Part shown: positions 1 to 11,717 of the stretch, in pieces
Layout of the letters: each line of letters starts with the position of its first letter
Numbering within the stretch: the first letter of the stretch is position 1
Source: Epiperipatus broadwayi
Lineage: Eukaryota; Onychophora; Udeonychophora; Euonychophora; Peripatidae
Direction: 5' to 3'
NCBI GenBank assembly: GCA_028023455.1
Contig: JAQFVV010012395.1
Coordinates: 7,879,998 to 7,943,997, forward strand
Length of the DNA: 64,000 nucleotides
Program-made: the position numbers and the translations under genes
The notes under the pieces: generated by a model
Database searches by the model: none
What the model saw: the letters and a program-made list of their open reading frames with translations, nothing else
Told to the model about the DNA's origin: nothing

Positions 1-171
1 TTGTGCATAAAATCCCCATCTAGTGCCTACTAATCCAATATCCCCAGACTAGTTTTTGGCTTGTGGCTTTCATCAGTGAAAAGCCTTGGATATACTGCAT
101 CTAAGGTGCAGTGCTCTCAGATCCAAGGCTCCTCACTGACGAAAGCCACAAGAACTGTGTGATTGATATAT
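1..171. repeat. Inverted fragment of the hammerhead-ribozyme repeat family, in an intron
   Basis: Bases 1-100 are a minus-strand copy and bases 105-160 a plus-strand copy of the 455-bp repeat family whose best copies are at 53.7-54.2 kb. The two halves meet head to head near GCATCTAAGGTGCAGTGC. The minus copy keeps CTGATGA and ACTAGTC, but the conserved GAAA is AAAA, so the ribozyme should be dead. The plus copy keeps CTGACGA and is then truncated. It lies upstream of the splice acceptor at 507-508, so it is probably inside the last intron of the FMN reductase-like gene. Confidence 0.75.
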
Positions 172-508
172 TACATTAAATTATATGTTTAATTATTTCA
201 GTCTATGTATTTTATTCTTGAAACTTGTTAATGATATTATTACTAATTTATTTATTTATATCTTAAATATTATATTTATATTATATTGTAAGTTCTCACA
301 AGATCTTTGTTTGAAATTTTTGTAGGTTTGTTATGATTTATTAAAAAAATCAAACTGAATTATTATTATTATCATCAACAACATCATCATCATTATTATT
401 AAGTATTAAATAAGAGAAAAGTTTATTTTATAAATTAATCAAATTTTATATATTCAAAAGATTTAATATTTACTGTTAGGTAATAAATGTTTGTACTTAA
501 AAATTTAG

Positions 509-741
509 GTCCTTTTGGAGGTGTAAGAGCAGCAATGCAGGCACGGGCTTTGTTGGCAGAAATTGGAACAGTGACTATTCCCGTCTTATTTCCAGTGCCT
601 GAAGCACACAAAAATTTTACTGAAGATGGAACTCCATGTGATGATAGATTGCTTGCTTCTAGTAGTAAATTTATTGATGATCTAGTCTGGTATACTGAAG
701 CGTTAAAAAAACAGCGGCTAAAAGGTGTGCCATATCAGTAA
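509..741 (+). CDS. NAD(P)H-dependent FMN reductase-like protein, terminal exon (partial gene)
   Basis: The reading frame GPFGGVRAAMQARALLAE...VPYQ-stop matches the C-terminal part of the flavodoxin-fold NADPH-dependent FMN reductase family (PF03358 type). Its signature is the G-x-FGG-x-RA-x-MQ block followed by a segment on the pattern of IPxxFPxP. Family members reduce FMN or quinones with NAD(P)H as soluble cytosolic enzymes. The open frame continues upstream to an ATG at 487, but TTAAAAATTTAG|GT at 507-509 is a good splice acceptor and the family similarity begins exactly there. I therefore call an exon starting at 509, with a phase-1 intron completing a Gly codon. The stop is TAA at 739-741. 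N-terminal exons with the nucleotide-binding loop must lie left of the window. There is no frame damage over about 77 codons, so this is probably a living gene. A single-exon pseudogene fragment is the alternative. Confidence 0.82.
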
Positions 742-774
742 GGGTTATTGTAAATATAATGTATTTGTATATAA

Positions 775-780
775 AATAAA
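775..780 (+). terminator. Candidate polyadenylation signal AATAAA
   Basis: AATAAA lies 34 bp after the stop codon of the FMN reductase-like exon, inside an ATAAAATAAAATAAAA run, so several overlapping AATAAA hexamers exist (775-790). The position fits a short 3' UTR. The motif is frequent by chance in DNA this AT-rich. Confidence 0.45.
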
Positions 781-1142
781 ATAAAATAAAAAAAGCTTTT
801 ATTTGGGAAAGATGTAATATTTTAATTTTAAATTGTAAGTTTTTTAATTTGTTCTACGCAATAATGGTAAGAGCATTAGTCTTTAGCTTTCAGTCATATG
901 TGAAAACTCAATATTTTTTTTTCAATTAAATGATTGACATTCATAATCTTTTCTGATGAATAAACCAGCATCAAGTTGTTCAGTGCAGTTGGTAAAAGTA
1001 CAATGATAATCTGAGTCAAGCAGTTGAGATCATCATGATGACGATACAAAAATATATTCAATAACGTGATGCGTTATATATCAAATAAATCATGACATTT
1101 TTATAACTATAATTTTATGTATATTTATTATATGTAATACAA

Positions 1143-1610
1143 AATTTAATGGATGTATAGATGGAAATATTTTAGTATGTGGAGTTTTCCTGGACAAAGC
1201 AAAGAGAGAAAGTGAAACTGTTAGCAATGCAATCAAAAGGAATGTTGATCACTACATTTGATCTAATATAGAGACAAAGCACTACTGTTTACATACAGAT
1301 ATAAGAAATTAAAGTACCACAAAACTTCCATTTTCCAATTTTTGTAATAAATCCCTCCACTGATACCTTAGTTATTATATTTAATGGATGTATAGATAGA
1401 AATATTTTAGTATGTAAAGTTTTCTGTGTAAACTATTTAATTAGCTCTTGTTTGAACAAGAGTCTATCAAGATTAATTGCCCATAGCAGAGAAAGTAAAA
1501 CTGTCAGTGCTAATGCAATCCCAAGGGATTCTCTTTTGATTGCGGCTATTGGTCTAATATAAAAACAAAACACTTTAGTTTATATGTATTAAACTGGATC
1601 CATTTAAAAG
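1143..1610 (+). repeat. Two diverged direct repeat copies (~170-220 bp each)
   Basis: A block beginning TTTAATGGATGTATAGAT (copy 1 from about 1146, copy 2 from about 1380) occurs twice. Both copies continue through AAATATTTTAGTATGT and an AGAGAAAGT(G/A)AAACTGT segment to a segment reading (T)CTAATATA. I see no ORF, TIRs or tRNA promoter. This is an unclassified dispersed repeat present as a direct pair. The stretch 790-1140 contains nothing else I can support. Confidence 0.5.
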
Positions 1611-4600
1611 CTTTTATTTAATTGGGTTTAAATCCCTTTTAACATAATTTTTAATTTATATTTTTAATATAATGTGAATGGACCTGCTCTTCAAGTAGAG
1701 GGAAAAATATCATCAATAGCATGGCCATAAATGATACCCACAGTCAGATCGGGCTAAGCAAAGCATAATCCAATCACATTTCCAGACCATGGCCACCTCA
1801 ACTGCTAATTTCAAACCCCTTCTATCCAAAGCACTTCTATTTGTTTTAAGGTAAAACCTCAGGTGCCAGCTAATCATAGGTTAAAATTAGCATGCCTGGA
1901 TGACAGGTAAACAATTTAGTGCTTGAAATATCCCACGACTAGCTCACACTCTGTCTCAGAGTCCAGCATATTTACTTAATACATAAAATAACTATATTAA
2001 ATTATGGGTGACACAGTGACAAAAGAGAAAGAGAAAATAGACAAAATAACAAATAAAGCAAACATTAATATTTAATAATTTACACACACATATTTAATAT
2101 AAAATAACACAATAAATTTTACATAAAAAAATATGAATGACTTTAGGCTATATAGTATATTAATTAAAGTTCATTTCATTTAAAATTAAGTGTGTACACA
2201 GTTATTTAAAAGTATTTTTACCTAGGTTTTCATGATTGTCAGTTTCCAATCAGGTGGTTTTTTGATCTCCATTGATAGTTCCAGGGCATTTTCTATTCTT
2301 TGTGTTAACAATGGAAGAGTTTGTGACAGTGTTTATTTATGATCTAGGCATTGTTCTGGGCTTTGGTTCAGGCTAGGTTCAGTCGATTTTCTTTTTATTG
2401 AGGGTTTTTGAGGCCTGAAGCCCAGCTATATCATAAAGTTGTCTAGCAATGCATGTTGCTAGATCTGCAGCTTTTGCATGGCTGTTGACCACAGCAGTAA
2501 TTGATTGGTTTACTACTGTGTTTACAGTTTCCGATTATCTGGAACCCTGATTGTTTAGATTCTGCATTCTGTCAAAACTGAATAATCTGAACTGATGAAT
2601 GATCTAGCAAATAGCACTACTGACTGAAGAACAATAGAGAGTGATTTTATGTACTTTTTTCTCCTATTGTTTCAATTTCTTATCCTTATTTTTAATTTTG
2701 ATCTTAACTTGAAATCTGTTTTTTAATTAATTTTACATTTCTGGTTGTCTTAATCCTTTGCTCAGATTCGTCTAAACAACCTCCATAAGACACTTTACAG
2801 TTTTTTAATTAATTCAACTATTGATTTTTATTATCAATCTGAAATCTTATAAACTAATTACATAATGAAAGTTTTATAAACATTTTATTTTTACAGACTA
2901 ATTTTTAATCTGATTTCACATTGGCTTATTTTATACATTATAAAAGTTTTCTCTACAAAAAGAGAGAAAAAAGTTTTATTTTTTTTCTAATTCTATTTTA
3001 TCCCCCCCCTCTTGCTAAGAAGTTTTATTCTAAAAAAAAATATGACCCAGTACTTTTATTTTTGCAAAATTTTGTTTTAAAAATCTTAAAACTAAACATA
3101 ATTAAAAAAAAATTATGACACATGTAGCATTATTCACTAGTGGTAGAATATATATATTACATGTCTATGGCCCTCATGCTTATACAAACCAATAGAAATT
3201 AATCAATCTCTTGTTAACACAATAATCATTTGTCTGTTAGCAGTTATGATATATATATATTGAAATTAATATTTTCACATGCAAAAGATGTTTTATAAGT
3301 CATGTTTTGAGAGAAAATATATTTGGTAAAGTAAAATAAAAATAAAATATTGATATTTTGATAACATTTATTCTCAACTGGGTAAAATAGAAGTGGGCTA
3401 TGTGATTATTACTTTACCCAGTCAAAGGCAAGTGTTATCAAAATGTCAATACTTTACTTTTTTTGTCTGTATTTTACTAAACATAGTTGCTACTAAAACA
3501 TGATTTATAATACATGTTAAATTATCAATATGAGTGTTGAAATTCAAAGTGTTTAACCTCTAATTCACCTCAAATTATTTCATGAAGTACATATATGGTG
3601 AGAGCGATTGTGATCTGGAATATTTACTCTCCTAAGTAATTGTAATAAAATGGATTTTGAAATAAACTTTCAAAATTTAAAATCTGCTTTGCCATATATA
3701 TTTCTGCAACACATCCATAAATTATGAATATTATTTTATAGCATATTTATTATCACACAAGATATTAGATGGCATATAAAGAGTAGCATGATGAGGATGC
3801 AGACAAACATAAACTCCACTTGACAATCTTTTTCCATCAGTGTAAGTGTTAGTTACTATAGGGTAGAGAAATTAAAAGAATTAAAGTATCTACTTAGCTC
3901 TACTTAATAAGATTTATTTAAGAATTCTGTAACTGTCACGAGACAATTGTGAGATTTGAATAATTTTAGAAAAATAAATAAAAAAAATTATACTCAAAGC
4001 TTAATTTTAATAATGTTTATTAATAAAATATAAACAGATAACAATGAATATAGAATATTTATATAATTTGAACAGACTTCTTAGCAGCATTTACTGTTTA
4101 GGAATTAAGTTATAGTCCTTAATCATTATCATAAGTAAACTTAATATACCTGCTAATATAATAATGATTAATTCAGTTTAAGTATATAAAAACATTGACT
4201 GTAAATCCATTTATATTACCTTTAAAAACAATTGGCAAAATACAACTATCAGCACTTAATCTATGAATAAAATCATAGCACTAATAATAATAAATTTAAT
4301 TTAATGAAGGTGTAATTTTAAACAAATATTTCACAAAGCAGGCATCTAAATCTTGCATTACTAATATCTGAAAATAATACATGCGCTAAATTACTTGCAA
4401 AAACAAATGTTTCTAATTTTGTATATATAAAATAAAGAGAAATAAAAATTTTGTAAATAAACTTGTTACAGATAAAATTTTATATTTATCTGCTTTATAT
4501 TCTATTCTTGCCATTGCAAAAAGTATCCTTCCTAGTGCTTTTATTTGGCAAAGAGTATCCAAAATTATTTTAGCAATCAATGCTAAGTGATCTAACATTA

Positions 4601-6250
4601 TCCCAGTTTATGACCTTTTAATGTAAGAAATTGATGAGATGCTATTTAATTAATATAAAAACATTAAATGCTTTTTATAAATATATATAAAAAAAAACAC
4701 TCCTTTGAATCTTTTTATTTATACAGTTTGGGAAATTATCACAGATATGTATAAATGCTGTAAACATAATGACATTTAAATTGTGGCCACACAGCGGACA
4801 TAATTGTTCTCCATGATGACACTTTACATAAACTTTCAACTATTGATTTTAATATTAAACTGTTATTCTATATCAGAATTCAATAAATTGAACTTGATTT
4901 GGTAGTAATATACATTTGCAAATGAAAAAAAATTGTAAAAATTCGTATTTGAATTTTGCAAATATTGAAAAAATGATTTTATAATAACAATAAGAGATGC
5001 TTTCATCACGAAACATTTAAATCAGAGCAGAATGAATCTTATGAATATTTTTAATTGAAATTTGTTTTTAAAATGTGAACTAAAAATATTACTCTGATAA
5101 ATATATCAAATTCTTCTTTAAAATATTGAAATTATTTATTAATTTTTCGAATATCTCAAATTATCCTAATATGGTGTCTGCAATGATGTATTGGCTATTA
5201 TTTTCAATAAGCTGGGATGATCAGTATAATGTGGTTTTCTTAGTTAATGTTATGCTAATATTTTTAAAAATAAAACATATACATATAAAGTAGCAGTACA
5301 TAAATGTATACTTTTGATTTTTAATAAACTTCAGAAATAAAAGTTTTTAGTTAATCCAAAAACTTTCTAAAAATAATCTTGTAAATAGTTTGGACATTGA
5401 TAACAAAATAAAATGTTAACCAAAGAGGAAGTACTGCTTAATATTTAGCCACTATTCAAATTTACTGGCAATCTGATTTTTTTTTAAAATTAAAATATCA
5501 ATAATTAAAAAATATGAGAATTTATGACTTAAAAAAAAAAGATTAGCAAAATTATCTCAGTAGATGGCTCTATAAACAATTTAAAAAAAAAAAAATGATT
5601 ATAGTATTTTTTTTTTTATTTCTCTGACCAAATTCCTCCATGCTGATCCAACAGAAAAATTAATAATGAAAAACTGCTGAGAGCAATACTATTTTATTAT
5701 ATATTTTTTACTTTTTTATATATAATGAAACATTATTGAATAAATTTTGGTTAATTAAATAACCCTTTTACTGTATAATTGTAAACAACTGTATGAGGCT
5801 AATTTGATAACTATTGTTTGTATTTTTATTTTTAACTAAAAAAAAATTATTCTCCATTAAATCTTTATATTTTTGACAAATTTCATTAAAAGCATAACTT
5901 TAAAAAAATGAAAATAAATTTAAAAATAATAAATAATATCTCAACATCACAAATAAACAAAAAAGTATTAAGGATTTACATCAATTGGACACTTCATTAA
6001 TATGGAATATAAGAACTGCATTTGATCAAATTAAACAGATTTTGTATAAATCAAAAACAAAAATGATACATATTTTGTTTTGAAAAAAAAAAAATTTTTT
6101 TTATACATATAAATAAGATAATTTGTGTTAGTAGTTTGATGTAAATATAGAGTACACACCCATATAAACATGATGATAAACATCTGGTTAATGCTTACAA
6201 TATCAACATACCAAATGATGCAGAACAAATGTATTTGCACATATAATAAT
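1611..6250. other. AT-rich stretch with no recognisable gene
   Basis: No ORF with family resemblance, no TIR pair and no promoter-bearing repeat was recognised. The less AT-rich part at 1680-1980 and 2220-2640 could be an old unclassified repeat. The rest is dominated by poly-A/T runs. The open frames at 2921-3118, 4413-4598 and 6031-6240 have low-complexity Phe/Lys/Ile-rich translations typical of chance. Confidence 0.4.
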
Positions 6251-6256
6251 AAATAT

Positions 6257-6408
6257 TATAAAGAAGGAATAAGCCCTCTGGCCATGCACTTCGTGAATCT
6301 CTTTTGCACTCATCTATGAGCATCAACTTGAAAAGCATAAATACCCACTTTTCTTAGAGCTTATCTTTATATAAGTGCATGACCGGAGGGATTGTTACTT
6401 CTTTATAT
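6257..6408. mobile_element. Small MITE-like element with ~30-bp terminal inverted repeats
   Basis: The left end (TATAAAGAAGGAATAAGCCC, then TCTGGCCATGCAC) and the right end (GTGCATGACCGGAGGG, then ATTGTTACTTCTTTATA) are imperfect inverted repeats of about 30 bp around a non-coding core. TA-rich flanks prevent a firm target-duplication call. Superfamily unknown. Confidence 0.6.
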
Positions 6409-7299
6409 TACACATGCAGACTGCACTATATTAATAACAGAATATTTATACATAGTAATAAAGCAATAGAATATTTACATTAAGCAATATCTCGAAAGGG
6501 TTCAACAGAATGAATGTCAAAAAGATAAAGCATAATATGAAAGAATGAAAAATACTGTCGAATAAGAAAAATATTAACAGAAATAGAAAAAAATAAAAGT
6601 GATGCAAAACAAATCAGAAAAGTCATCAGAATAAGAAAAATATAAATTAGTCAGTAATATATTGCATAAACCTTAGTTTTTCCATACAATAAAAATAACA
6701 AACTAAGTTTTAATACCTTAACTTGGTCAAATATTTAAAAAATTTGTTTTCTATCACATATGTCTGTGGTTCTGATTTTTGTTCATCAAATTCTGTAAAC
6801 ATAAATTTTTATTTTTGGAAAAAAAACCCGTACATTTGAGTCAGAAAAGAGTAAACAGTATTGGTGATAATGTAATTCTTAAAAATGAGATGCCAAAATA
6901 AATTATGGGGCTGGAAAGCAATGAAAAATTACCATGGATGATATTTAACTTCTGTCACTTGATTGGAAAGTTTAAAGTTCTAAGGTTGACTATCTTTATA
7001 CCGACAAATGTATCTCCGAGGTAGATTTCTGAAAAAAAAAATCTTACTCCATTTGTTTCAGAGGAGCTGTGAGTTTAAAATGTATCCAATATATATTTAC
7101 TTAATAAGTTTATTAAATCAAAATTCTAATCATAAAATTTAAGCACTTGTAATATTCACATTTAGTTATTCATTTTTACATTTGTTTATATAAAAAAACT
7201 CTGCATATCTTCAATTAATTAATTATAATTCAGTGATTGTTACAATTTCCAGTTTTTGAGGAATAGTCTAAATGAAAATGAGTAATATGTCAAGTGTTG

Positions 7300-7400
7300 T
7301 TAGTCAAGAGGTCAGCGCAACTGCCTTGCAAGCAAGCAGTTGGTTGCAGACAGTTCTTGTGGGTTCATCTCCCTGTCAATGCTATGACATATGGAAAATG
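7300..7400 (+). mobile_element. tRNA-derived SINE head (candidate)
   Basis: AGTCAAGAGGTCAGCGCAAC resembles a tRNA D-arm/A box. An anticodon-arm-like CTGCCTTGCAAGCAAGCAG follows, then a B-box-like GGTTCATCTCC at tRNA-like spacing. It is not a functional tRNA because the acceptor stem and spacing are degraded. The 73-codon open frame over this stretch is incidental. Confidence 0.45.
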
Positions 7401-7786
7401 AGTAAGTTAGGCTGGGTATTTACATTTACAAAAAATATATTGAATTTCATTAAGAATACATTTTTTAGAGCATATTTTCTTAATAAAAGATAGCTATTTT
7501 TTATTAATACAATCCAGAATATTTCATTATTCTGATATAATTTTAATCAATTTTTATATTTATAACCTTCAATTCCAGTATAATCAAACACTTTATTTGA
7601 TACAGACACTAAAATTGCAACAATAGAATGAAAACAAAAGCAATTTATTTTCATTGTGATGATAAGAAAATTGGCTGAGTGCATGCATCAGACCAGATAC
7701 TTCAAAAAATATAGGGTGCTTATCCCTGGCCTAAATACTTCAACCTGCTTTGAGGCAGATCATCATTGGAACTATTGTTATATAAA

Positions 7787-8017
7787 GTTCTCTCCAAATG
7801 AACCCAACTTCTCCAGTCATCAACCTCTCTTCTCCACATCACACCAGCAAACTTGATTATTTTATCCATCTACCTCATATATGGTCTCTTTCTGTATCTT
7901 TTACAATTTCTTGGGATCAAATTTAAAACTGTCCATCTACTATTTCTTCTAGCAATATGTCCAGCCTAAGTTCATTTGTCTCTTAATTCTTTCAATGATA
8001 TCAGTTATATCTGTTTG
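7787..8017 (-). mobile_element. 3' fragment of the RTE/BovB-type LINE
   Basis: On the minus strand this is homologous to the 3' end of the main RTE element (about 11749-11985), sharing blocks such as AGCAATATGTCCAGCC and ATGGTCTCTTTCTG (plus-strand reading). It covers only the end of the RT ORF, as expected for a 5'-truncated insertion, and is diverged and non-coding. Confidence 0.8.
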
Positions 8018-8321
8018 GCTTTAGAAAGAGAATTTATTTTAATTTTGATAAAATTAAGAATATTGAACCTAGAAAGAAGCATTTATTTATTTAAAATATA
8101 AATGGAATATTTTTAGCTAAATGCTTAAATAACTACTAATTATTTTACAAAAATTTCATGTACTTATTTTCCGAACACTTTCAATTTAATTGTTAAAAAG
8201 AAGAAGAAAAAAAATTAGAAAATAGTTTGCTTTCATCTGTTGACATATAAATTTACTAATATCAAAATTTGAAAGGAATAAAAATCTTTATGCTGCTCTT
8301 CCACAAAATAATAAAAAAATA

Positions 8322-8470
8322 ATAATAACTCTTTACAACAGCTATGTAATCAAATAATAATTTTATACATTAAAAAGCTTTTTTTCAACACCTGCTTTGG
8401 TGCCCTTTTCAAATGTGACTAATCTAGTTAACGTTAACGAATCACCCGATATAAAACCATCCATTATTTT
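8322..8470 (-). repeat. Left inverted arm of the Penelope-like remnant
   Basis: Reverse complement of 9152-9310 with scattered mismatches and small gaps. I looked for a hammerhead core in both arms, as many Penelope pLTRs carry one, and found no CTGANGA/GAAA pair at workable spacing. Confidence 0.8.
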
Positions 8471-8704
8471 TTACTTCTAAAAAATGTATGGTAGATGATA
8501 AAATTTTTGAGAATAATGATGGTATTGATAATGGTAATAATGAATCAAGTAAGAAATGAATTAAACTTTCATATTATCCTAGGATTTATAATACTTTAAG
8601 GTATAATAAAAATTATATTGATGAGAATATAAATATTGGCTGATGAAATAGTAAAAATCTTGATCAATTAATAGGTAATTATAGGTTAAAGGATGATTTA
8701 CAAT

Positions 8705-9027
8705 AAGGAATAGTATATAAAATTACATGTGATAATTGTAAAATGATTTACTTTGGGCATACTGGAAAACAATTAGAAGTAAGAGCCAAAGAACATAACA
8801 ATGCTATTAAAAGAAGAGATGATAGGTCTGAATTATATATTCACTACTTGAAATATGGCCATAGAATAGATGCTATAAAAAGTATTAAATATTTAAATTT
8901 TATTAAAGATCCAATATATGAAACATATTCTATTAAAAATAATTTGACTAATTGTATGAATATTTATAAGACTTCTACAAATTTGGTTAATAATTGGTTG
9001 ATTAAAAATGAATGGAAAATTAGATAA
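8705..9027 (+). pseudogene. GIY-YIG endonuclease fragment (Penelope-like)
   Basis: The frame reads GIVYKITCDNC (from 8707), then MIYFGHTGKQLEVRAKEHNN and ...LYIHYLKYGHRID. This is the GIY-YIG nuclease layout: GI(V)Y strand, (I)YFGxT motif, R and E/H in the following helix, then a conserved HxxxxxH-like tail. The ATG at 8743 is internal to the domain and an in-frame TAA lies three bases upstream of GIVY, so the fragment cannot be translated from its natural start. In Penelope-like elements this domain follows the RT and nicks target DNA. About 100 residues remain. The upstream frame (8580-8700) contains a diverged segment like the linker before GIY-YIG, with stops. Confidence 0.75.
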
Positions 9028-9151
9028 ATAATTGTATAAAACTGCATGTAATATTGTTTAACATGTTATGATATAATCAATTCTTTTATAATTATTGAAT
9101 TTATATATGAGGGTTTTGATTTGTTTTAATTATTTATATTATTGTTTAATT

Positions 9152-9310
9152 CCATTATTGGATACTGGATGGTTTTATGTCAAGTGATTTGGTAATGTTA
9201 AATAGATTAGTCACATTTGAAAAGGGCACCAAAGTAGGTGCTGAAAGAAAGCTTTTTAATGTATAAAATTATTATTTGATTATATAACTATTGTAAATAA
9301 TAATTATTAT
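9152..9310 (+). repeat. Right inverted arm of the Penelope-like remnant
   Basis: Partner of 8322-8470. It lies about 125 bp downstream of the GIY-YIG stop codon and contains the inverted copy of the shared blocks in the same order from the centre outward. Confidence 0.8.
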
Positions 9311-9914
9311 TTTTTTGATTATTCCATATAAATTTATATTAGTTGTTATATCTCTAAATTTTGTACACTTTTTCATATAATTTAATATCAATTATGTAAT
9401 TGATACATTAAAAAGCTACATATTACTTTGTGAATGAATGCATTTAAAAACATTAAATTTAATAAAAGTGTGTGCATCATTCAAATTCTGAAGTAACGCA
9501 AGTGAAATTTGGTTGATGTAAATAAGATTTAAGCTCATCCCAGTTTGTAAATGATGATATTGTTATTTGATACAATTGATTGAATTATTTTATAATAGTG
9601 AAATTTTTTAGCTCTGTATTGTCATAATTCACAATTCAAGATCTTAAATCTTAGTAAAATAATAAACTAATAGAAGGCTGTTAAATTCATTTATCATAAT
9701 AATCCATAAAGTAAAAATCTAATCTCTTTTTCTTATACATATATTCTATCATCCAATGTTCAAAATTTCAAAGATGGATGCTAATTATTTAATGCAGAAT
9801 AAATGTTTAATTAAAGGGGGGGGTGCGGGTGGAAGTTATATGGAACTATTATTAAATATTACAATAATTTTATAGTTGAAGTCAATATCAGGTTTTTATT
9901 AATAATAAAGAGTT
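9311..9914. other. No gene seen
   Basis: AT-rich sequence without recognisable ORF, repeat family or promoter. A GGGGGGG run at about 9819 is the only compositional oddity. Confidence 0.4.
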
Positions 9915-10151
9915 TAAATACAATTTATCCAAACTTCAAACACTTTTTAGCAAAACTTTTTTTTACATACTCCTACGTTTCGACTGACCAGCAGTCTTCT
10001 TCAGAGCAAGGTTATTTTGATCTTTTTTTTCTTTTTTTAGAAGATCAAAATAACCTTGCTCTGAAGAAGGCTGCAGGTCAGTCGAAACGTAGGTGTACGT
10101 AAAAATAAAGTTTTGCTAAGAAGTGTTTGAAGTTTGGATAAATTGTATTTA
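9915..10151. mobile_element. Palindromic fold-back MITE (~237 bp)
   Basis: Almost the whole element is one inverted repeat. The left arm (TAAATACAATTTATCC at 9915) pairs with the right arm ending TGTATTTA at 10151, through CCTACGTTTCGACTGACC versus its reverse complement and GGTTATTTTGATC. The arms meet at a short T-rich spacer around 10026-10037. There is no coding capacity. Mismatches between the arms (AGCAGTC versus GCTGCAG, TACTC versus TGTAC) show some age. Confidence 0.8.
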
Positions 10152-10432
10152 TATGATATTACGGCAAACATAAGGAAAAGTGTGATTTTGGTAATAAAGA
10201 GTTTATCTTGGCTATGAGTTACATTGTTAAAAAAACTTACTACAGTGAATGAACAAGTAAAACATTTATGCAGGTGAATACAAGTGGTTTTTCACTCCGA
10301 TAATTTATATTTATAAAAAAAAAAGATGTAAGGCAATAGCTACAGAGTATATTTAAGCAATACACTATAAGCCTGAAGTATATTCTCTTCTTAAAACTTC
10401 ATTGATAATAAATTCATGTATACTGTATATAT

Positions 10433-10980
10433 TGGTGGTATCATCATTTTCAACATCATCAATCCACTGCAGAATGGTCTTTCCAAGTTTAATACTGTTT
10501 CTCCAATTTTAGTCTTTCTTCTCTATTACTCCAGCACACATCCTTATTTCTTACATACATCTCAATGTGCTCTCTTTCTAGTTCTTTTACAATCTCATGG
10601 AATTCTGTTTAAGACATCAATTGTCCACCTACTAACTATATCTCGAGCCTAGCTCCACTTAAAACAAACAAAAAAAGAAAAAAAATCATTCACACACATA
10701 TTCATGCTGCATTCAAGAAAACTACTGATATTTCAGTTATGAACTATGAGGCAGTTAAGAAGCAAGACTATAGTGTTTCTTGATCTTAAATACAGAAATA
10801 AAAGCCAATAAAGTCACTATGCTAACTGATGCATGTTTATGAGTAGCCCATCCATGTTCATTACTATATGAGCAATTATATAATAATTACAACTGCAAGA
10901 AGAATATATGGAGGGACTCACCCTGCTTGGTTTCTTTAAATTCTTAAAGAAGAATCAAAAGAACTTCTTTCTGCATCCAT
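10433..10980 (-). mobile_element. Internally deleted RTE/BovB-type derivative keeping both ends
   Basis: Bases 10433-10655 match the 3' end of the main RTE element (about 11715-11945). Bases 10680-10980 match its 5' untranslated region (about 14700-15000), with blocks GTGTTTCTTGATCTTAAA and GCCCATCCATGTTC in the same order. Everything between, i.e. nearly the whole APE/RT coding region (about 2.75 kb), is missing, and an A-rich stretch lies near the junction. The 5' end (plus-strand TTTCTGCA) falls at the same place as in the full element, so it is end to end rather than 5' truncated. The 78-codon open frame at 10416-10652 is incidental. Confidence 0.75.
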
Positions 10981-10989
10981 ATTTACTTT

Positions 10990-11690
10990 TATAAAAAAAA
11001 ATTAAAAGAAAACAAGCAAAAAAAGTCAATAATGTAATATGTTTAAAAACATGAAATTAATAAAATTAGATAATTTAAAAAACATCTGAAATTAATACAG
11101 CACAACAATACAAAAAGTAATTGAGAAAATACAACCATAAGAAATTGAAATCCACAAAGATTTATTTTCATACAGATGCCGTAAAAGAAAACCTATATGT
11201 AAAAAATTATATTTAAATCAAAAAGGGTAGAAACAAATCCCAAAAAAATCTATTTACACATCAAACCAATCCACAATCATTAAAATCAAAGAAATATTCT
11301 CAATAGTTATCATCCATAAAAAGGAATGCAATGAACAAATCTTGATTCATATCTTGTTGAAAAATTTTTTTGGCATAAAAAAATTCAATACTTACTTCTT
11401 GGCAATAGAAATTTCCATTAACATTTTGACAGAAATGAGTAATCAAAAGTAATAGTTGTTGATTTAAAAATGCTGAAGCTGTAGAAAAACACATACAATT
11501 AATTATTGCCACAAATTGTAATATTATAGTTTGTTATGTTGCTACACCAAAACAGTGAAAATTATATCCTATCCTCAATTTGATTAGGTGAACATTTTTG
11601 CCTTTGTGTATTTTCAACCACGAATGTAATTAATTTTATCCACTTTGTTGAATTAAATTTTTTATGGATTTATATTTTGATTCAACAATA
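10990..11690. other. No gene seen
   Basis: AT-rich sequence immediately 3' of the RTE element. The short minus-strand frame at 11300-11512 shows no family resemblance. Confidence 0.4.
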
Positions 11691-11717
11691 AAATATACTT
11701 CATCATCATCATCATCA

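Larger units (their letters stand above)
8322..9310 (+). mobile_element. Penelope-like retroelement remnant flanked by ~150-bp inverted repeats
   Basis: The GIY-YIG coding fragment sits between a left arm (8322-8470) and a right arm (9152-9310) that are inverted copies of each other. Shared blocks include ACATTAAAAAGCTTT, TTTGGTGCCCTTTTCAAATG and ATAAAACCATCCA. Penelope-like elements are known for a C-terminal GIY-YIG endonuclease and for pLTRs in direct or inverted orientation, so this fits a heavily deleted copy. No reverse-transcriptase motifs survive. Confidence 0.75.

Noticed and set aside
2921-3118. 65-codon Phe/Lys-rich ORF
   Set aside because: Low-complexity translation of A/T runs.
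8322-9310. Hammerhead ribozyme in the Penelope-like inverted arms
   Set aside because: Sought because Penelope pLTRs often have one, but no CTGANGA...GAAA pair is present in either arm.
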